Of a DNA stretch of 64,000 nt, positions 21,580-32,299 are shown piece after piece (within the stretch, counting starts at the first letter, position 1; every line of letters starts with the position of its first letter). The DNA is from Macrothele yani. Its lineage: Eukaryota > Arthropoda > Arachnida > Araneae > Macrothelidae. The stretch covers positions 136,235,240 through 136,299,239 of the forward strand of contig CM077013.1 of assembly GCA_039090855.1 (NCBI GenBank), read 5' to 3'. Below the pieces are notes generated by a model. That model was not told the origin of the DNA, did no database searches, and saw nothing but the letters and a program-made list of their open reading frames with translations. The position numbers were made by a program, and so were the translations under genes.

Positions 21580-21947
21580 ACAGTACAGTATATTACATAT
21601 ACGGTATTTGTCTTTCACCATACTTTTAGAATAAAATCAAGTTATGTTAAAACCGCAAAGTTTACCAATTTCACGACTTCTAAAATGAAAAAAAAATCTT
21701 ATGTATCAAATGTTCTGTTCAGCCAAACACTGTTTCTGTGAAAACCCCATCTCGTCTGTCAGACTTCTGCTCCGTTACTTACAGCTGATTTCCTATACGC
21801 TATACCTCAACCCGCTTTTGCTAATTGAAGTCGCAATACAATATAGTCAAATAAACTATCTGTAATCTGGGAATAGAAACTCAAAGTTCGTTGGATACGT
21901 TAGTGCACTCAAGTTCACGTGCGGTAAACTTTTCGGTCCGCCCTGGA
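21580..21947. other. Unassigned intronic spacer
   Basis: No gene or repeat recognised. Confidence 0.4.
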
Positions 21948-22152
21948 GGCGTAGTGGTCTAAGCGATGGCTTCTGATCATTCGTCCGATATGTGTTCGGG
22001 TTCGAATACCGTTCGGCATGGATGTTGTGTTTGTTTTACGGCACTGGCTCTGTCCCTTATTTGGAACTAGCGACCCTGAAACAGGGCGGGAGGGTCTGCT
22101 TATAACCTATTGAGGTGTTCACTGTGGACGTTAAACTCCCAATAAAAAAAAG
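21948..22152 (+). mobile_element. tRNA-derived SINE, family 1
   Basis: Plus-strand copy starting GTCCGCCCTGGAGGCGTAGT; A-box-like GCGTAGTGGTCTAAGCG, degenerate B box GGGTTCGAATACC, then the family body, ending AATAAAAAAA and a G-run. Confidence 0.88.
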
Positions 22153-22278
22153 GGGGGGGGCATTGTTTCTACGTATGTACTTTTCTTTATAATGAGATCT
22201 GCATGTTATTTATTACTTTTTTGGTCTTACATGAAAATGTGCACTACAATTTTGGAAAGGCTGTTTCGACAAAAGTGC

Positions 22279-22510
22279 GCCGCCCCCGTGGCGCAGTGGT
22301 CTAAGCGCTGTCTTATGACAATTCGTTCGTGAAGGGTCTGGGTTCGACTCCCTGTGAGGCATGGATGTTGTGTTTGCCTTGCGGCGCTGGCTCTTCCCTA
22401 GAACCAGTGACCTTAAATTAAGGACGGGCTACTGCTTATGGCCCACTGAGTTGCTCACGGCACGGTGGTCGTTAATCCTTCAATCTCAAAAAAAAAAAAA
22501 AAAAAAAGAA
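22279..22510 (+). mobile_element. tRNA-derived SINE, family 1
   Basis: Plus-strand copy: GTGGCGCAGTGGTCTAAGCG, B box GGGTTCGACTCCC, family body, and an A-tail (about 22488-22507). It lies about 125 bp after another copy in the same orientation. Confidence 0.9.
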
Positions 22511-22924
22511 AAGAAAAAAGTGCTGCTTGTGTTTGAAAGTAATTAAGTAAATACTGATCATCGCGTTCTTTACTTTCTCTAACTTTATGGATTTGCACTG
22601 ATGTTCTTGCAATTCCAGAAATTTTTAAGATGTTTTTTTTCGTGAATGATTTGTTTATGATCGATAAGTCCTGCTAAAAAAACGGTTTTGTTTTGGCGCA
22701 TCCGGATCTCATTTTTCACTAAAAGCGAAAAAAACTTAAAATTCGTAAGAATAGAATAAAATCTTCAACATCTCTCTGAGAACGTACCTTGTCTTTTGCT
22801 TCAGCAACGGAAGTATTTTTTTTTCTTACATTAAATTTAACTAGGAATATCTTATGCTGCGGTCCAAATAAAATAAAAATCGGTAAAATGTTAATTATTG
22901 TGAAAATCCTCCAAATTCAGTGAA
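22511..22924. other. Unassigned intronic spacer
   Basis: AT-rich; nothing recognised. Confidence 0.4.
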
Positions 22925-23112
22925 TAAACAAAGACATCGCTCTTTCCACGTTTAGTAACGTGGAAAGAGCGTTTAGCAAAGTGGCACAGAACCGAAAAAT
23001 TGTTACACAGCCGTTTTTTTGTTGTTGTTTTTTTTACCCGGAGGCGGCCGTATAACAATTTTTCGGTTGCTGTACGTTGCTAAACGTGGAAAGAGCGATG
23101 TCTTTATTTATA
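22925..23112. repeat. Imperfect long palindrome (foldback/MITE-like)
   Basis: AAAGACATCGCTCTTTCCAC on the left is matched by its complement GTGGAAAGAGCGATGTCTTT on the right. Inner parts (ACCGAAAAATTGTTA with TAACAATTTTTCGGT) also pair, around a GT-rich centre near 23020. CTCTTTCCACGTTTAGTAACGTGGAAAGAG is an extra small hairpin in the left arm, described here as two 12-14 base arms. Confidence 0.8.
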
Positions 23113-24338
23113 TTACGTTAATTATTGCCTCAATACAGAAATCGAAGATTCGTGTATTTGGTGTAAATCGAAGATTTGTGTTGAAATGGTTAATACCTTT
23201 AAGTTCATGGTTGGGGTACTTAGATAAATTTTTCTTGAAGTGGACCGCAGAAATTCCGCTTCCAGGCCCGTTTATGAATCGCTAGTCCGCCATTGCTCGT
23301 AGTTTATATTTTTAGTCCTTTTTTTCTGAATTTCCTCCTGGAAATGGAAGAGACGTGCCGCTCCTACGTTTGATCTCTTCACGCCTGCCCCCCCCCCCCC
23401 CAATAATTTGGTGAAGTCGGCGCCCCCTACGTATAATTGAAACAAATTCCTAAGAGAATAAGACTAAAATTAAAAGCAAAACAAAAAAAAAAAAAAAAAC
23501 GCTGAAATTGGTAGGTGGCATTTAAATTGGCAAAAATATTCTTACTCCTCTCCCTGTAAGTTATACTACTACCTATGGAAAAAGAAGCTTTTTACTGTAA
23601 GGACATTGTAGCACCTTGTTATCTCCCTACACGCCTTCTTTATTGAGAAAGGCTGACCATATGGTTCTTCTTTTAGGAAATGGGCGTCGACAGGGGTCAC
23701 TTGACCCCTTGTAGAATTAGTTTACCCTTTTTTTTTTATTTTACTTCATTTCATTTTATTTTATTTTATTTCATATTATTTTATTTTATTCTATTTTTCT
23801 TTATTTTATTTTATTTTACTTTATTTTATTTATTACTTTTTTTTTTTTACACTCACAGAACTGGACCACAAGGAAAGTTGATGTATGGGGCGTTTGATTT
23901 AATATCCCAATTTTATTGGAAATTTGGAATTGGAAAACGATAACGTGAAAACGGGAAACCTAGCAAATGGTAAGGTAGTACGCCCAAACAAGTTTCGCTC
24001 AGGGTGGTGTGTGCTGAACTTAAAAGGCTTGGTGTGGCCCTGCTCGACACTGTTCATTTTTTTGAAAACAATTGCCAATGTACATGATAATACATGACTA
24101 TTACTATAACATACACTTTCTTCAAGAGCAGCATCAATTAATAATAATAATAATAGTACTAGTAGTGGTAGTAGTGATCTAGTGTAGTAAGTATTAGTAA
24201 TAGTAATAGTATTAATCGTTCATTTTCGCGAATTAATGTTTTAAACATATTAGCCAAACCTTAATTAATAACACTTGAATCCCCCCCCTTGAAAAATTTC
24301 CTGCAGTCGCCCATGTTCAGGAATTGTGCCTTTGAATT

Positions 24339-24374
<36 letters not shown>
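23113..24374. other. Intronic spacer with low-complexity tracts
   Basis: Contains a C-run (23388-23401), an A-run near 23480-23500, a (TTTTA)n-like tract (about 23726-23848), an (AAT)n stretch near 24140-24155, and (CA)n at 24342-24374. The reading frames over these tracts are artefacts. No gene seen. Confidence 0.6.
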
Positions 24375-24376
<2 letters not shown>

Positions 24377-25395
24377 GGAACTGATAAGATCCTAAAAATA
24401 AAAAAAAAAGTTTAGTAATACCTAAGTGTACAGCCGAGTTCGTGAGGCCATAACATTTCAAAATTTGTTTGGAGTTAGTTTGGTGGCTGTCCTGCATATT
24501 TAGGGCACTCTTTAACAGCATTCAGTTATGCTGTCTAGCATTCGCTTTTTTTCCAGTTCTTTTTGCGTTACTTTCTGCAGTCTATTCTTCATGATTGCTA
24601 TGTAAATGATGTGAATCTCATATACAAAAACTGAATATTAGAAGCAAGCAACAGATGAAATGTTACACCGTATAAAGCCATCTTCTGTTCATCTAAAATC
24701 TGGTAAAACAATAAAATATAGCGCAAAATAAGACCTAATAAATCTTCGTGCCAATAGGTGGCAGCATATGTATACAAATACTGAATTTCCAGCACTTGCA
24801 CTTTTTCCGAGGCTGAACGCATCTGATACAGGTCTTCATAGGAGGTAAAGAAAAAGTACAGTACTTTTGAAATTGATGTACAGATCCCATGAGTATTTAA
24901 AAATCTGAAACACAGTGGAATGCAGTCGAGGTAAAATCCTAGAATGCATGAGTACAGTAGAGGTAAAACTGTGGATTGCAAAGAACCGCAGTCAGTGTGA
25001 AAACGTAGGTCGTTAAGTACGTACACTCCGTAACTTCTGAACACTTTTTATTAACTTTTGCGAATCGAACAACATCCAAACACGTTTTAGTATCATTTGG
25101 GAAATTCATTGTTACGACTAGTGACAGATGCTAATTTTCTGATACGGTTGCTTGCGGCAGAATGTCATTATTCCACTTCTCACTTGAAGATGCCTCGTCG
25201 TCCTAGAAACATCCTGTGCCTTTTACGATTCATTGCGGACAGCGAAAGTGTAAACCGACTAAACAACCTTTTCAAACTGTTTCGAAATGTTTATTACAGA
25301 TCGATTAATTTGAAAAATATTTTCAAGAAAAATTACCGCGTAAAAATGTATTTAAAATTAAATGTACAAAGTGTAAAATTTCAGAACTAATCGTA
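24375..25395. other. Unassigned intronic sequence
   Basis: A 148-codon minus-strand open frame (24598-25044) is rich in Leu, Tyr and Phe but has no motif I recognise and no repeat relative here. I do not call it a gene. Confidence 0.4.
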
Positions 25396-25764
25396 TGTCC
25401 TATATCAAAACGGATCAGGTGCTTTTTGCAGAAGATAAATTTGATTTGAAGTATATGACTAGAAAAAATAAGAGAAGAATATGAAAAATGGGGATAAATT
25501 ATGAATGCAAATAAAATGAAATATTTATGCATTGGAAGTAATGAAACAAACCTACAGCTAGAAGATAATGAAGAAATTGAAAGATGTGATCCTTATAATT
25601 ACCTAAGTGTTAAAACTACACAAAAAGGTGGAGATGCAATGGAATTAAGAAATGGAATTGCACGGAGAAGAAAAGCTGTTAAACGCCTGAATGGAATCTC
25701 GTGGATAGAAGAAATAACCAGAAAAAAGAAATTGGGTATTTATAACTGTGTTGTAAAAACAAGA
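25396..25764 (+). pseudogene. LINE reverse transcriptase fragment, another family
   Basis: VLFAEDKFDLKYMTRKN around the catalytic motif (FADD-like, here FAED), then NANKMKYLCIGSNETNLQLE, YNYLSVKTTQKGG, RRRKAVKRLNG and KKLGIYNCVVKT. This order (catalytic motif, KTKY.CIG, YLG, I.RR..A...LN) is that of non-LTR RTs. It is fused directly to the Tc1-like relic that follows, whose 3' end is missing. Confidence 0.7.
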
Positions 25765-27357
25765 CAGGACGCATTATCTTGTTGAAGGTAGCCATCGCCA
25801 ATGGGATAAACCATCCACATGACAGGTTTCACTTGGTCCGCAACGATGTTTAGATATGAAGTGCCAGTCAGACGTTGATCAGCACGAATTAAAGGGCCCA
25901 AAGCATGAAAGGAAAACATTCTCCAAACCATAACATGGTTTGTGCGCTCCTTGAAAACCTTAAAAAGTCCTTGAAAAAGAAAAGTTGATTTTCAAGTCCT
26001 TGAAAGTACTGAAAAAGGTTTAAGACTCCATAAAAAGTACTTGAAAAAGATTTTGCTTTGTTTTTTAAGTAATGATATGTAAGATCATGTGTAAAATAAT
26101 TGTTTGTGTTGAAAAGTTGTATAGGAGATTTCTGTGTAGCTCCGATAAAAATGCCAAGTTGATCAAATAGCTCAGAATTTGCGTTGAACTCAGGGAGTGC
26201 ATGGACAGCTGGTACTTTGGCTATGACATCACTTATGAAGTAAAACATCAGCCACGGGCGTAAAATAAGGGAAATGATGTATTTGTGAATTCTGATGGTC
26301 TTCTGTTGACTGGGATTAGGGACGCATCCTTGCCGGAGAATGAATACCAACATAATGTACCCTTTCAAAATATTCCACAAAATAAAATTATTTCGTAAAA
26401 CACCAAAACTTAGGGGCAATTCACAGTAAATAAAATAAACTAACAGGGTGGAGGGAAAGTGGTAACTGGCAGGTCATTGACGGTGTGCCCATCTCACCAG
26501 CTAAGTTTAATGGCTTGAACTTGGTACAATACCTACCTACTGACAGCACACACATATGATAATTTGCTTTTAAAAAGTCCTTGAAAAGTGCTTGAATTTA
26601 TTTTGCTTGGAAGATTAAGAACCTTGCATAACGTTGTCTCCACCAGCTTGAAGAGCTGCAGCAATGCATTTGGGGTCCATGCTTTCGTGCTGTTTCCGTC
26701 AAATTCTCACTCGGCCATCGATATGGTGCAACTGAAAACGTGATTCATCGGACCACATAATTTGTTTCCAATTATCGACTGTCCAATCCTTGTGCTCCTG
26801 CGCGAACTGGAGACGTTTTCCCTTGTTTACTGCAGACAGCAAAGGTGTTCGAACAGACCTTCGGCTGCCATATCCCATCCGATGCAGTGTACGGCGAACA
26901 GTGCGTGCAGTGATCATTTGAGGGGATCCTTGATTAAGATTGTCTGTAATTTGCTGCACTGTTGCCCTTCTGTTGTCTGCTACCAGTCTGGACACTCTCC
27001 GTTCCGCCCGAGCAGTCACTAGTCGATGACGACCACACGTTGTACGTAGAGACCCAGTTATTTGGCTGACAGTCCAGTCTTTAAACACTTTAACAACAGC
27101 TGGTCTGGAACATTTCACGAATGCGGCAGTTTCGGTGATACTCGCTCCATGGCTCCGAGCTCCTACAATCATCCCACGTTGAAAGTCCGTCAAATCGCAT
27201 TTTTAACCCATCTCATCACCCAAAAATCACTTCTACTACTGTCGCAAGCACTAAGCTTTCACTTTTTATACTAGCTTCGTCCTCTGGCGGCAACAGAGTG
27301 CAGCCATAGCTCATTTGCTTGAAACTTTCAGGTGGTCATAATAAAGTGGCCTCTCAG
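25765..27357 (-). mobile_element. Tc1-like element, 3' end lost, carrying a 692-bp insertion
   Basis: 5' end at about 27357 beside TA; the terminal sequence on the minus strand is CACTGAGAGGCCACTTTATT. The transposase (27193 downward) shows MTDFQRGMIVGARSHGASIT, RRVSRLVADNRRATVQQI and WSDESRFQLH (first catalytic Asp). After a frame break it continues to GGDNVM at 26633. After the insertion at 25935-26626 it resumes as VMVWRMFSFHALGPL and DGYLQQDNASC (second Asp). The part with the third residue and the 3' end is absent. Dead. Confidence 0.88.
25935..26626. mobile_element. Unclassified 692-bp insertion in Tc1-like element, 6-bp duplication
   Basis: CATAAC occurs at 25929-25934 and 26627-26632, exactly where the Tc1-like protein reading breaks and resumes, so it is probably the target duplication. 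The segment holds repeated AAGTCCTTGAAAA-type words at both ends (about 25950-26050 and 26570-26600). The minus strand has a 160-codon open stretch with no motif I recognise. Class unknown; hAT-like or retroposed are both possible. Confidence 0.6.
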
Positions 27358-27394
27358 TGTATACCCTCCAAGCCAGCTCACGTCACGTGCCTAA

Positions 27395-27460
27395 TTTATT
27401 GGCTTCGCTCTGTTGACGTCAGAAGTAGGAGGTGGTCACAATAATGTGACTCGACTTGTA
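27395..27460 (-). repeat. Solo Tc1-like terminus
   Basis: Minus-strand TACAAGTCGAGTCACATTAT, TGTGACCACCTCC resembles the end of the neighbouring Tc1-like element (GCCACTTTATTATGACCACC). No transposase is attached. Confidence 0.4.
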
Positions 27461-27634
27461 TATAAATAAATATACCCATGCATATGTTTAAATATAATTC
27501 TACTCTTTTGATGATTTTAAATTATTCTTTGTAATCTATAAATGATGAAATTTTCAGAAACGTTTTTTGATTGATTGATTAGAAACTGATTTATAATGTA
27601 ATTTCTGACAAATATTTTTTTTCATTTTTTATAG

Positions 27635-27771
27635 GCGCATACCTCTCTGTATTCATATTCATCAATTCATTTGTACATACAATCATGTACACGTATTATG
27701 GACTCGCTTTGTATGGGCCAAAGTTTCAGAAGTTTTTATGGTGGAAAAAGTACTTAACAGCCGTTCAGATC
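27635..27771 (+). CDS. ELOVL: ELOVL fatty acid elongase, penultimate coding exon
   Basis: 137 nt between acceptor TTTTATAG (ends 27634) and donor GTAAGT (from 27772). Two bases complete the codon split after 16511, giving R, then [39 protein letters not shown] and LTAVQI. The NSFVHxxMYxYY and [13 protein letters not shown] patterns are the most conserved ELOVL signatures: a membrane segment followed by the loop before the last membrane pair. The exon ends in phase 0, matching the next exon. An 11.1-kb intron full of mobile elements precedes it. Confidence 0.93.
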
Positions 27772-28045
27772 GTAAGTTCCAGTCTTATATTTTGCAACTC
27801 TAATAAAAAAAAATCAAACACATCAATGGCGTTTAGCGAAAATCGGTGAAACAAACAAAAGTTTCTAGTCGTATAAAAACACATAAGATTAAAAAATATT
27901 TGAAAATTCTGATAAAAAGCAGTTACCAAAACAACTAATTCATGAACGCGTTATTCTTTTCAACCAACAGCACTAACCAAACAATAACACGTTGGTCAGC
28001 TAAACAGAGTGCAGTTCTGTCGCCATTATTAGGGACAGCAGTTAA
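27772..28045. other. Start of second visible elongase intron, unassigned
   Basis: No repeat recognised before the TTAA-flanked foldback at 28046. Confidence 0.4.
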
Positions 28046-28950
28046 GGTGGACGTCAAGTAATTTTGCTTCCTATACTTCCAATGGAAAAACTTTTGCACA
28101 CATTTCCTTCACAATCAGTGTGTTCCCAAGGATGAAAATTTGAACATCGATTAAAATAACTTCATATTTATAACTTGGAAGACTTGATAATTTCTAAAAT
28201 ATAACCATAATTATATTTAAAATCAATAACTTTTCCTTTGGTGGTGTTGAAACCAGCAAAAAGAAGGCCGCGGATGGCTTACTGGTTAGCGAGTCAGACT
28301 ATTGATGAAAGGTCCTCAGGTTCGAACCTGGGCTGATCTTTCAGAGATGGTGTGATTTACTAACAATCGCTGAATATCAGACGTTCATCGGACGAGCACG
28401 TTAAGTGACGGCCCCAGGCTGGACCCACTGGTTAAATGGGTATTCTTTCCTATGCCCCCAACCCCGAAATTCTCTCACCCCTCTGTGTGCAACATCGCAC
28501 TTGTACAGTGGCGCCATCTACTGCACTCTAATCTCACTACAAACTGTTCTGTCAAAGTCGCCAGACTTGCTCTCATTCCTTCCGTTTCTGAGTCCTGCCC
28601 AAAAGGCGATCTCGTTGTAGGTGGCTGGGACCTAAACTCTACTCACTGTGGACGGAAGTCCTACAAGAAAATGACAAATACCGGAAAGTACTTTCCAGAA
28701 CTGTTTTCAGGATCTTCACCAGGAAAAAGATGGCGCGATCTGTACTTTGATGACGTCAGTAGACAAACAAATGTTGGATTGCATGATTATGGTTATGCTT
28801 TAGAAAATATTAAGTATTCCAAGTTATAAAATGAAGCTCTTTTAATCGATGTTCAAATTTTCATTCTTGGGAACGCATTAATTGTGAAGAAAATGTGTAC
28901 AGAAGTTTTTACCTTGGAAGTATAGGAAGCAAAATTACTTGACGTCCACC
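28046..28950. mobile_element. Foldback element with about 180-bp inverted repeats and TTAA flanks
   Basis: Begins GGTGGACGTCAAGTAATTTT and ends with its complement; similarity continues for about 180 bp on each side (to about 28235 and from about 28775). TTAA is at 28042-28045 and 28951-28954. TTAA duplication is the piggyBac rule, but the GGTGG start is not the usual CC- start of that group, so the family is open. The interior has a tRNA-like SINE and no transposase. Confidence 0.8.
28264..28660 (+). mobile_element. tRNA-derived SINE, family 2
   Basis: GGATGGCTTACTGGTTAGCG is A-box-like and CAGGTTCGAACCTGGG contains a perfect B box. They are followed by a body unlike family 1 (GACGTTCATCGGACGAGCAC, CCCAGGCTGGACC). 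The boundary on the right is uncertain. It lies inside the TTAA-flanked foldback. Confidence 0.6.
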
Positions 28951-28954
28951 TTAA

Positions 28955-29359
28955 TGATTAATTCTTTTGCGTTGAATGTGATGCTTTGTTAATATTGAAG
29001 CCTTAAAATTTTAGCGAATTAATGTGACTTGTTTAATATTATTCAGTATTTTAAATATTGGATTATCCAGCTATTAAAGCAACCGTTTGTTAAGTGCGAT
29101 TGAAGTAACACCTTAACAAGTTGGCTAAGCTCTCGTAACATCTCTCTCCAACGCAATTAAGACGATGCCGACTTCTAACGAGAGACAAGGTTCATGCAAA
29201 TATGTTTCCAATCCCCTCACTAACAAACTTGCGATTCAGCATTTCTTTCTATCTTGATGTCTGATTTCAGCCTGCGCATGCGCAGATGGACCGTAATAGC
29301 TACATCACATTTCATCGGCGTCAGGCTCATTTCCCACGTTCGTCTACATCTGAGTAATA
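28955..29359. other. Unassigned intronic spacer
   Basis: Nothing recognised. Confidence 0.4.
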
Positions 29360-30767
29360 CACTGGCGGAAAGTGAAAAAAGAAACACCAAGAAGGAGACG
29401 TCTGATACCAACGAAATTTATACAGCATAATAACGGAATACAGAGGATAACGTGATCAAAACATTATGGCAAAATACAGCTGTATTTGCAGGTAAACTGA
29501 AAAATAACATTTCCATGTAACATGGTTAGTACGAGGTTGAACCGCCATGAACTGCGTCACACTGTACAATTCTGGCATGGAGTCTGTCGTACAGATGTTG
29601 GATGTAAGTTTGGGGTATTGAGTTCCAAGCATCCTCAACCTGGACGCGTAAATCGGGGATGGTCGTGGCAGGCCGTGGTGACCGGTTAAGTCGTTGTCCC
29701 ATAAAATCCCACACGTGCTCAATGGGGGACAAATCCGGTGAACGTGCAGGCCATAGAAGTTGTCTCACACCCTGAAGTGCATGTTGCGTTGCACGTGCCG
29801 TGTGTGGGAGTGCGTTATCTTTCTGGAAAACACCACGATAGACCGACCTTACAAATGGCACAACAACGGGCTGAATGATGTTGTTTATGTAGGAGATACT
29901 GTTTAACGTACCAGGTACAGACACTAGTTGTGTACGGGAGTGATAGCTGATCGCTCTCCACACCAGGAGACCCGGTGTAGGCCCTGTGTTTCGCTGGCGG
30001 ATGCAAGAAGGGTGGAGACGCTCCCCTGTGCGTCTGTGAACTCGCATACGGCCATCGGAGGCTCCCAACACGACAGATCGCCATTGCGTTCTCCAGTGCA
30101 GACGTTGGCGACACCACTGCAGCCGTTCCTGATGGTGGGCTGGAATCAGAGATTCACATGCCGGAGGCACACGTGCACGTAGTCCTGCATCCAGTAGACG
30201 GTTGCGGATTGTTCGCACAGTCACCTCAGGTGCAACGGCAGCTCGGATTTGCGTCGCAGTGGATGTTCTGCTGGACAACGCCGCTCTTCTTATGCGTCGA
30301 TCGGTCCGTCCATCAGTCCGTCTGTGACTCCCGGTTCCACGTCTTCTCGTGGGGGAATGTTCCTCGGACCATCTACGCCACCATCGTACCACCACCGATA
30401 CTTCCCGTCCAATTCTCTCCGCAATACGACGATACGAACACCCGGCCTCGCGGAGTCCGACTAGACAACCTCTCTCAAAGTCCGATAACTGCTGAAATCG
30501 TACACGTCTTCCATATCCAGGCATCGCAGCTTCTTCAGGGTCTTAGCACGTGTCCGTACGCCGACGACTGATTACATTCACTTCGCCGTATTCCTTAAAT
30601 ACCACCGACGATAATTTGCATATTATGCCGTGGTGTGGCGTAAGAGCTCACCGGTTGTTCCCGAAATTAACATCACACGTAAGTAAGCTCGACCCCATTA
30701 ACATATGTAAATTTCATGATCGTCCGCCAATTCCTACTTGGTGTTCTTTTTTCACTTTCCGCCAGTG
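29360..30767 (-). mobile_element. Tc1-like element with intact frame but deleted catalytic site
   Basis: Terminal inverted repeats start CACTGGCGGAAAGTGAAAAA and extend to about 33 bp with a one-base indel, inside TA at 29358-29359 and 30768-30769. Length about 1.4 kb, normal for Tc1/mariner. A single long minus-strand frame (29526-30524) fills it. Confidence 0.93.
29526..30524 (-). pseudogene. Tc1/mariner transposase, 332 codons, first catalytic Asp deleted
   Basis: The longest uninterrupted transposase frame in the window. N-terminal helix-turn-helix: LSDFERGCLVGLREAG and RRIAERIGREVSVVVRWW. A second DNA-binding segment: RRIRRAALSSRTSTATQIRA. Second catalytic Asp in FQKDNALPHTA, third residue Glu in SPDLSPIEHVW with 34-residue-type spacing. 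Where related enzymes read W..VVFSDESRF before the DGRMRV segment, this one reads WRSVVLGASDGRMRV: about eight residues including the first Asp are gone without a frameshift. Cleavage activity is therefore not expected, though DNA binding could remain. Confidence 0.88.
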
Positions 30768-30852
30768 TATATAATAATAAAAATAAATATTGTTTTTAAA
30801 AAATTAAAAAGTCGAAATACTTACTATCGTCGCCGGCATAGTTTAGTAAATA

Positions 30853-31562
30853 CACTGCTGTTAATAGAAATTGCAACACCAAGATAGAAAAAAGCAATCA
30901 CAGTGAAATTTATGGGAATGGTTAGTTATGGTACAAGCTGGAAATGATCACAATTGCATACCGGTTTGTGATGAGGAAGGCCAAAAAATTAGAAAAAGTA
31001 AATCCACCGTGGGCGGTGATAACCGACACCACACGTCATAGGATCGAATGAAACAAAGTTTGGATGGTCGTTTGCGGTATTGCATTCCATTGTGCTTCAA
31101 CACGCATCCACAATTCGTTGGTTGTGACAAGCGGCGAGGCCATGCGAGCCAGTCGTTGGACGATGACACCACAGACGTTCTCTATAGCCGACAAATCTGG
31201 TGAGCGAATAGGCCAGAGAAGACGAGCGACTTGATGCGCACATAGTACGTCTTGGACATAACGAGCAACATGGAATCAATCGTTGTCTTGTTGGAAGACG
31301 GCTTCCCGGATCATCTGAAGGAAATGTAGAAGTTAAGCTTTCAACACTTCTGTGATGTACCGTTGGCTGTTCAATGTGACTGAGATGCGTAGCAGGCAAG
31401 TACGCGAATAAAATGCAATAGCGCCCCTGACTATCACGCTCGTCGTGAGACCGGTATGGCGCTGCACAGTGTAGCCTTCCAGATGCCGTTTACCACGGTA
31501 TCTGAGAACAAAGGTTCGCCAGTCGTGATGCCTTAGATTGAATCTGGACTCGTCCGGAATCA
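30853..31562 (-). mobile_element. Tc1-like element, 5' half missing
   Basis: Its 3' terminus on + begins CACTGCTGTTAATAGAAATT next to TA (30851-30852), followed by GCAACACCAAG. On the minus strand it reads IPDESRFNLRHHDWRTFVLR (first catalytic Asp), GLTTSVIVRGAIAFYSRTC and NSQRYITEVLKA, then broken frames. It ends abruptly just upstream of the DES motif at 31562. It lies 85 bp from the preceding Tc1-like element. Related in motif wording to the relic at 60995. Confidence 0.82.
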
Positions 31563-32299
31563 CAATAATGCTCGGGCCCCGGCTCGGACTAGCTCAGAAT
31601 TCATTAACTACCGAAAAACCCGGGCTCGGGCTCGGAATTACACGTCTTGAATTTTATTACTCTAATTAATTCAACACGAGTGATTCCGAGCTCGGTTGAA
31701 TTACACGTGTTGAATTTCACTGTGGATTTGTTACCATGGTGGAAGGACTTTCAATTTCCTAAGCTAGCTGCCATTGCAAGACAAATTTTGCTTAGCAAGA
31801 CTTGCATTATGCATTGTGCAAAGCTATGGCCCAAGCAAGGACTAGAGTAAGGAGGTCTGGCATCGAAAAACTGGGGGAAAATCACATCTCCATTTTTTGT
31901 ATTTTATTAAAAACCAAGAATCTTATCTTTAAAATGATGTATTAATTTCCAAAATTGTGCAGTTAGAAGTATTGTTATTTATTTTTTTTAAATTTCCTCG
32001 CTTCCGCGATATTTGGGGTGACGTTGGTTTTTAGTGCAGCAGGTCGAGTTTTAGAGAAAAGATCAAGTTGAAGCGCTGAGGCATTAGATGCAATTCTCTC
32101 TCTCTCTTTCTCTTTTTAGCACGTCTTTTGTAAAAAAAGAAAAAGATCGTGCTTCTGTTACCGGGTTGTCCGTCCGTCAGTCCGTCCGCCCGTCTGTACC
32201 CACGATACCTCTGCAACTATTAGTCCGATTTGAAAAATTCTTTTCGCGTTCGGAAGCTAGAAATATGCAAATGATGATCCTTTATTTATTTATTTTTTT
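31563..32299. other. Unassigned spacer with small repeats
   Basis: Begins with CTCGGGCTCGG-type words (31570-31640) and two GAATTACACGT.TTGAATTT copies (about 31636 and 31693). A CT-rich stretch (32095-32118) and GTCCGTCCGTCAGTCCGTCC lead into the satellite. No gene. Confidence 0.45.

Noticed and set aside
24598..25044. Possible 148-residue membrane-like protein on the minus strand
   Set aside because: AT-rich intronic sequence, no motif, no splice or polyadenylation context, opposite strand to the gene. It remains unassigned rather than called.
30158..30571. 137-codon + frame
   Set aside because: Antisense shadow of the minus-strand transposase 29526-30524, in GC-richer sequence.
31563..31700. 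Telomere-like or control repeat CTCGGGCTCGG
   Set aside because: Only a few imperfect words, no array, and not a known arthropod telomere unit (TTAGG).
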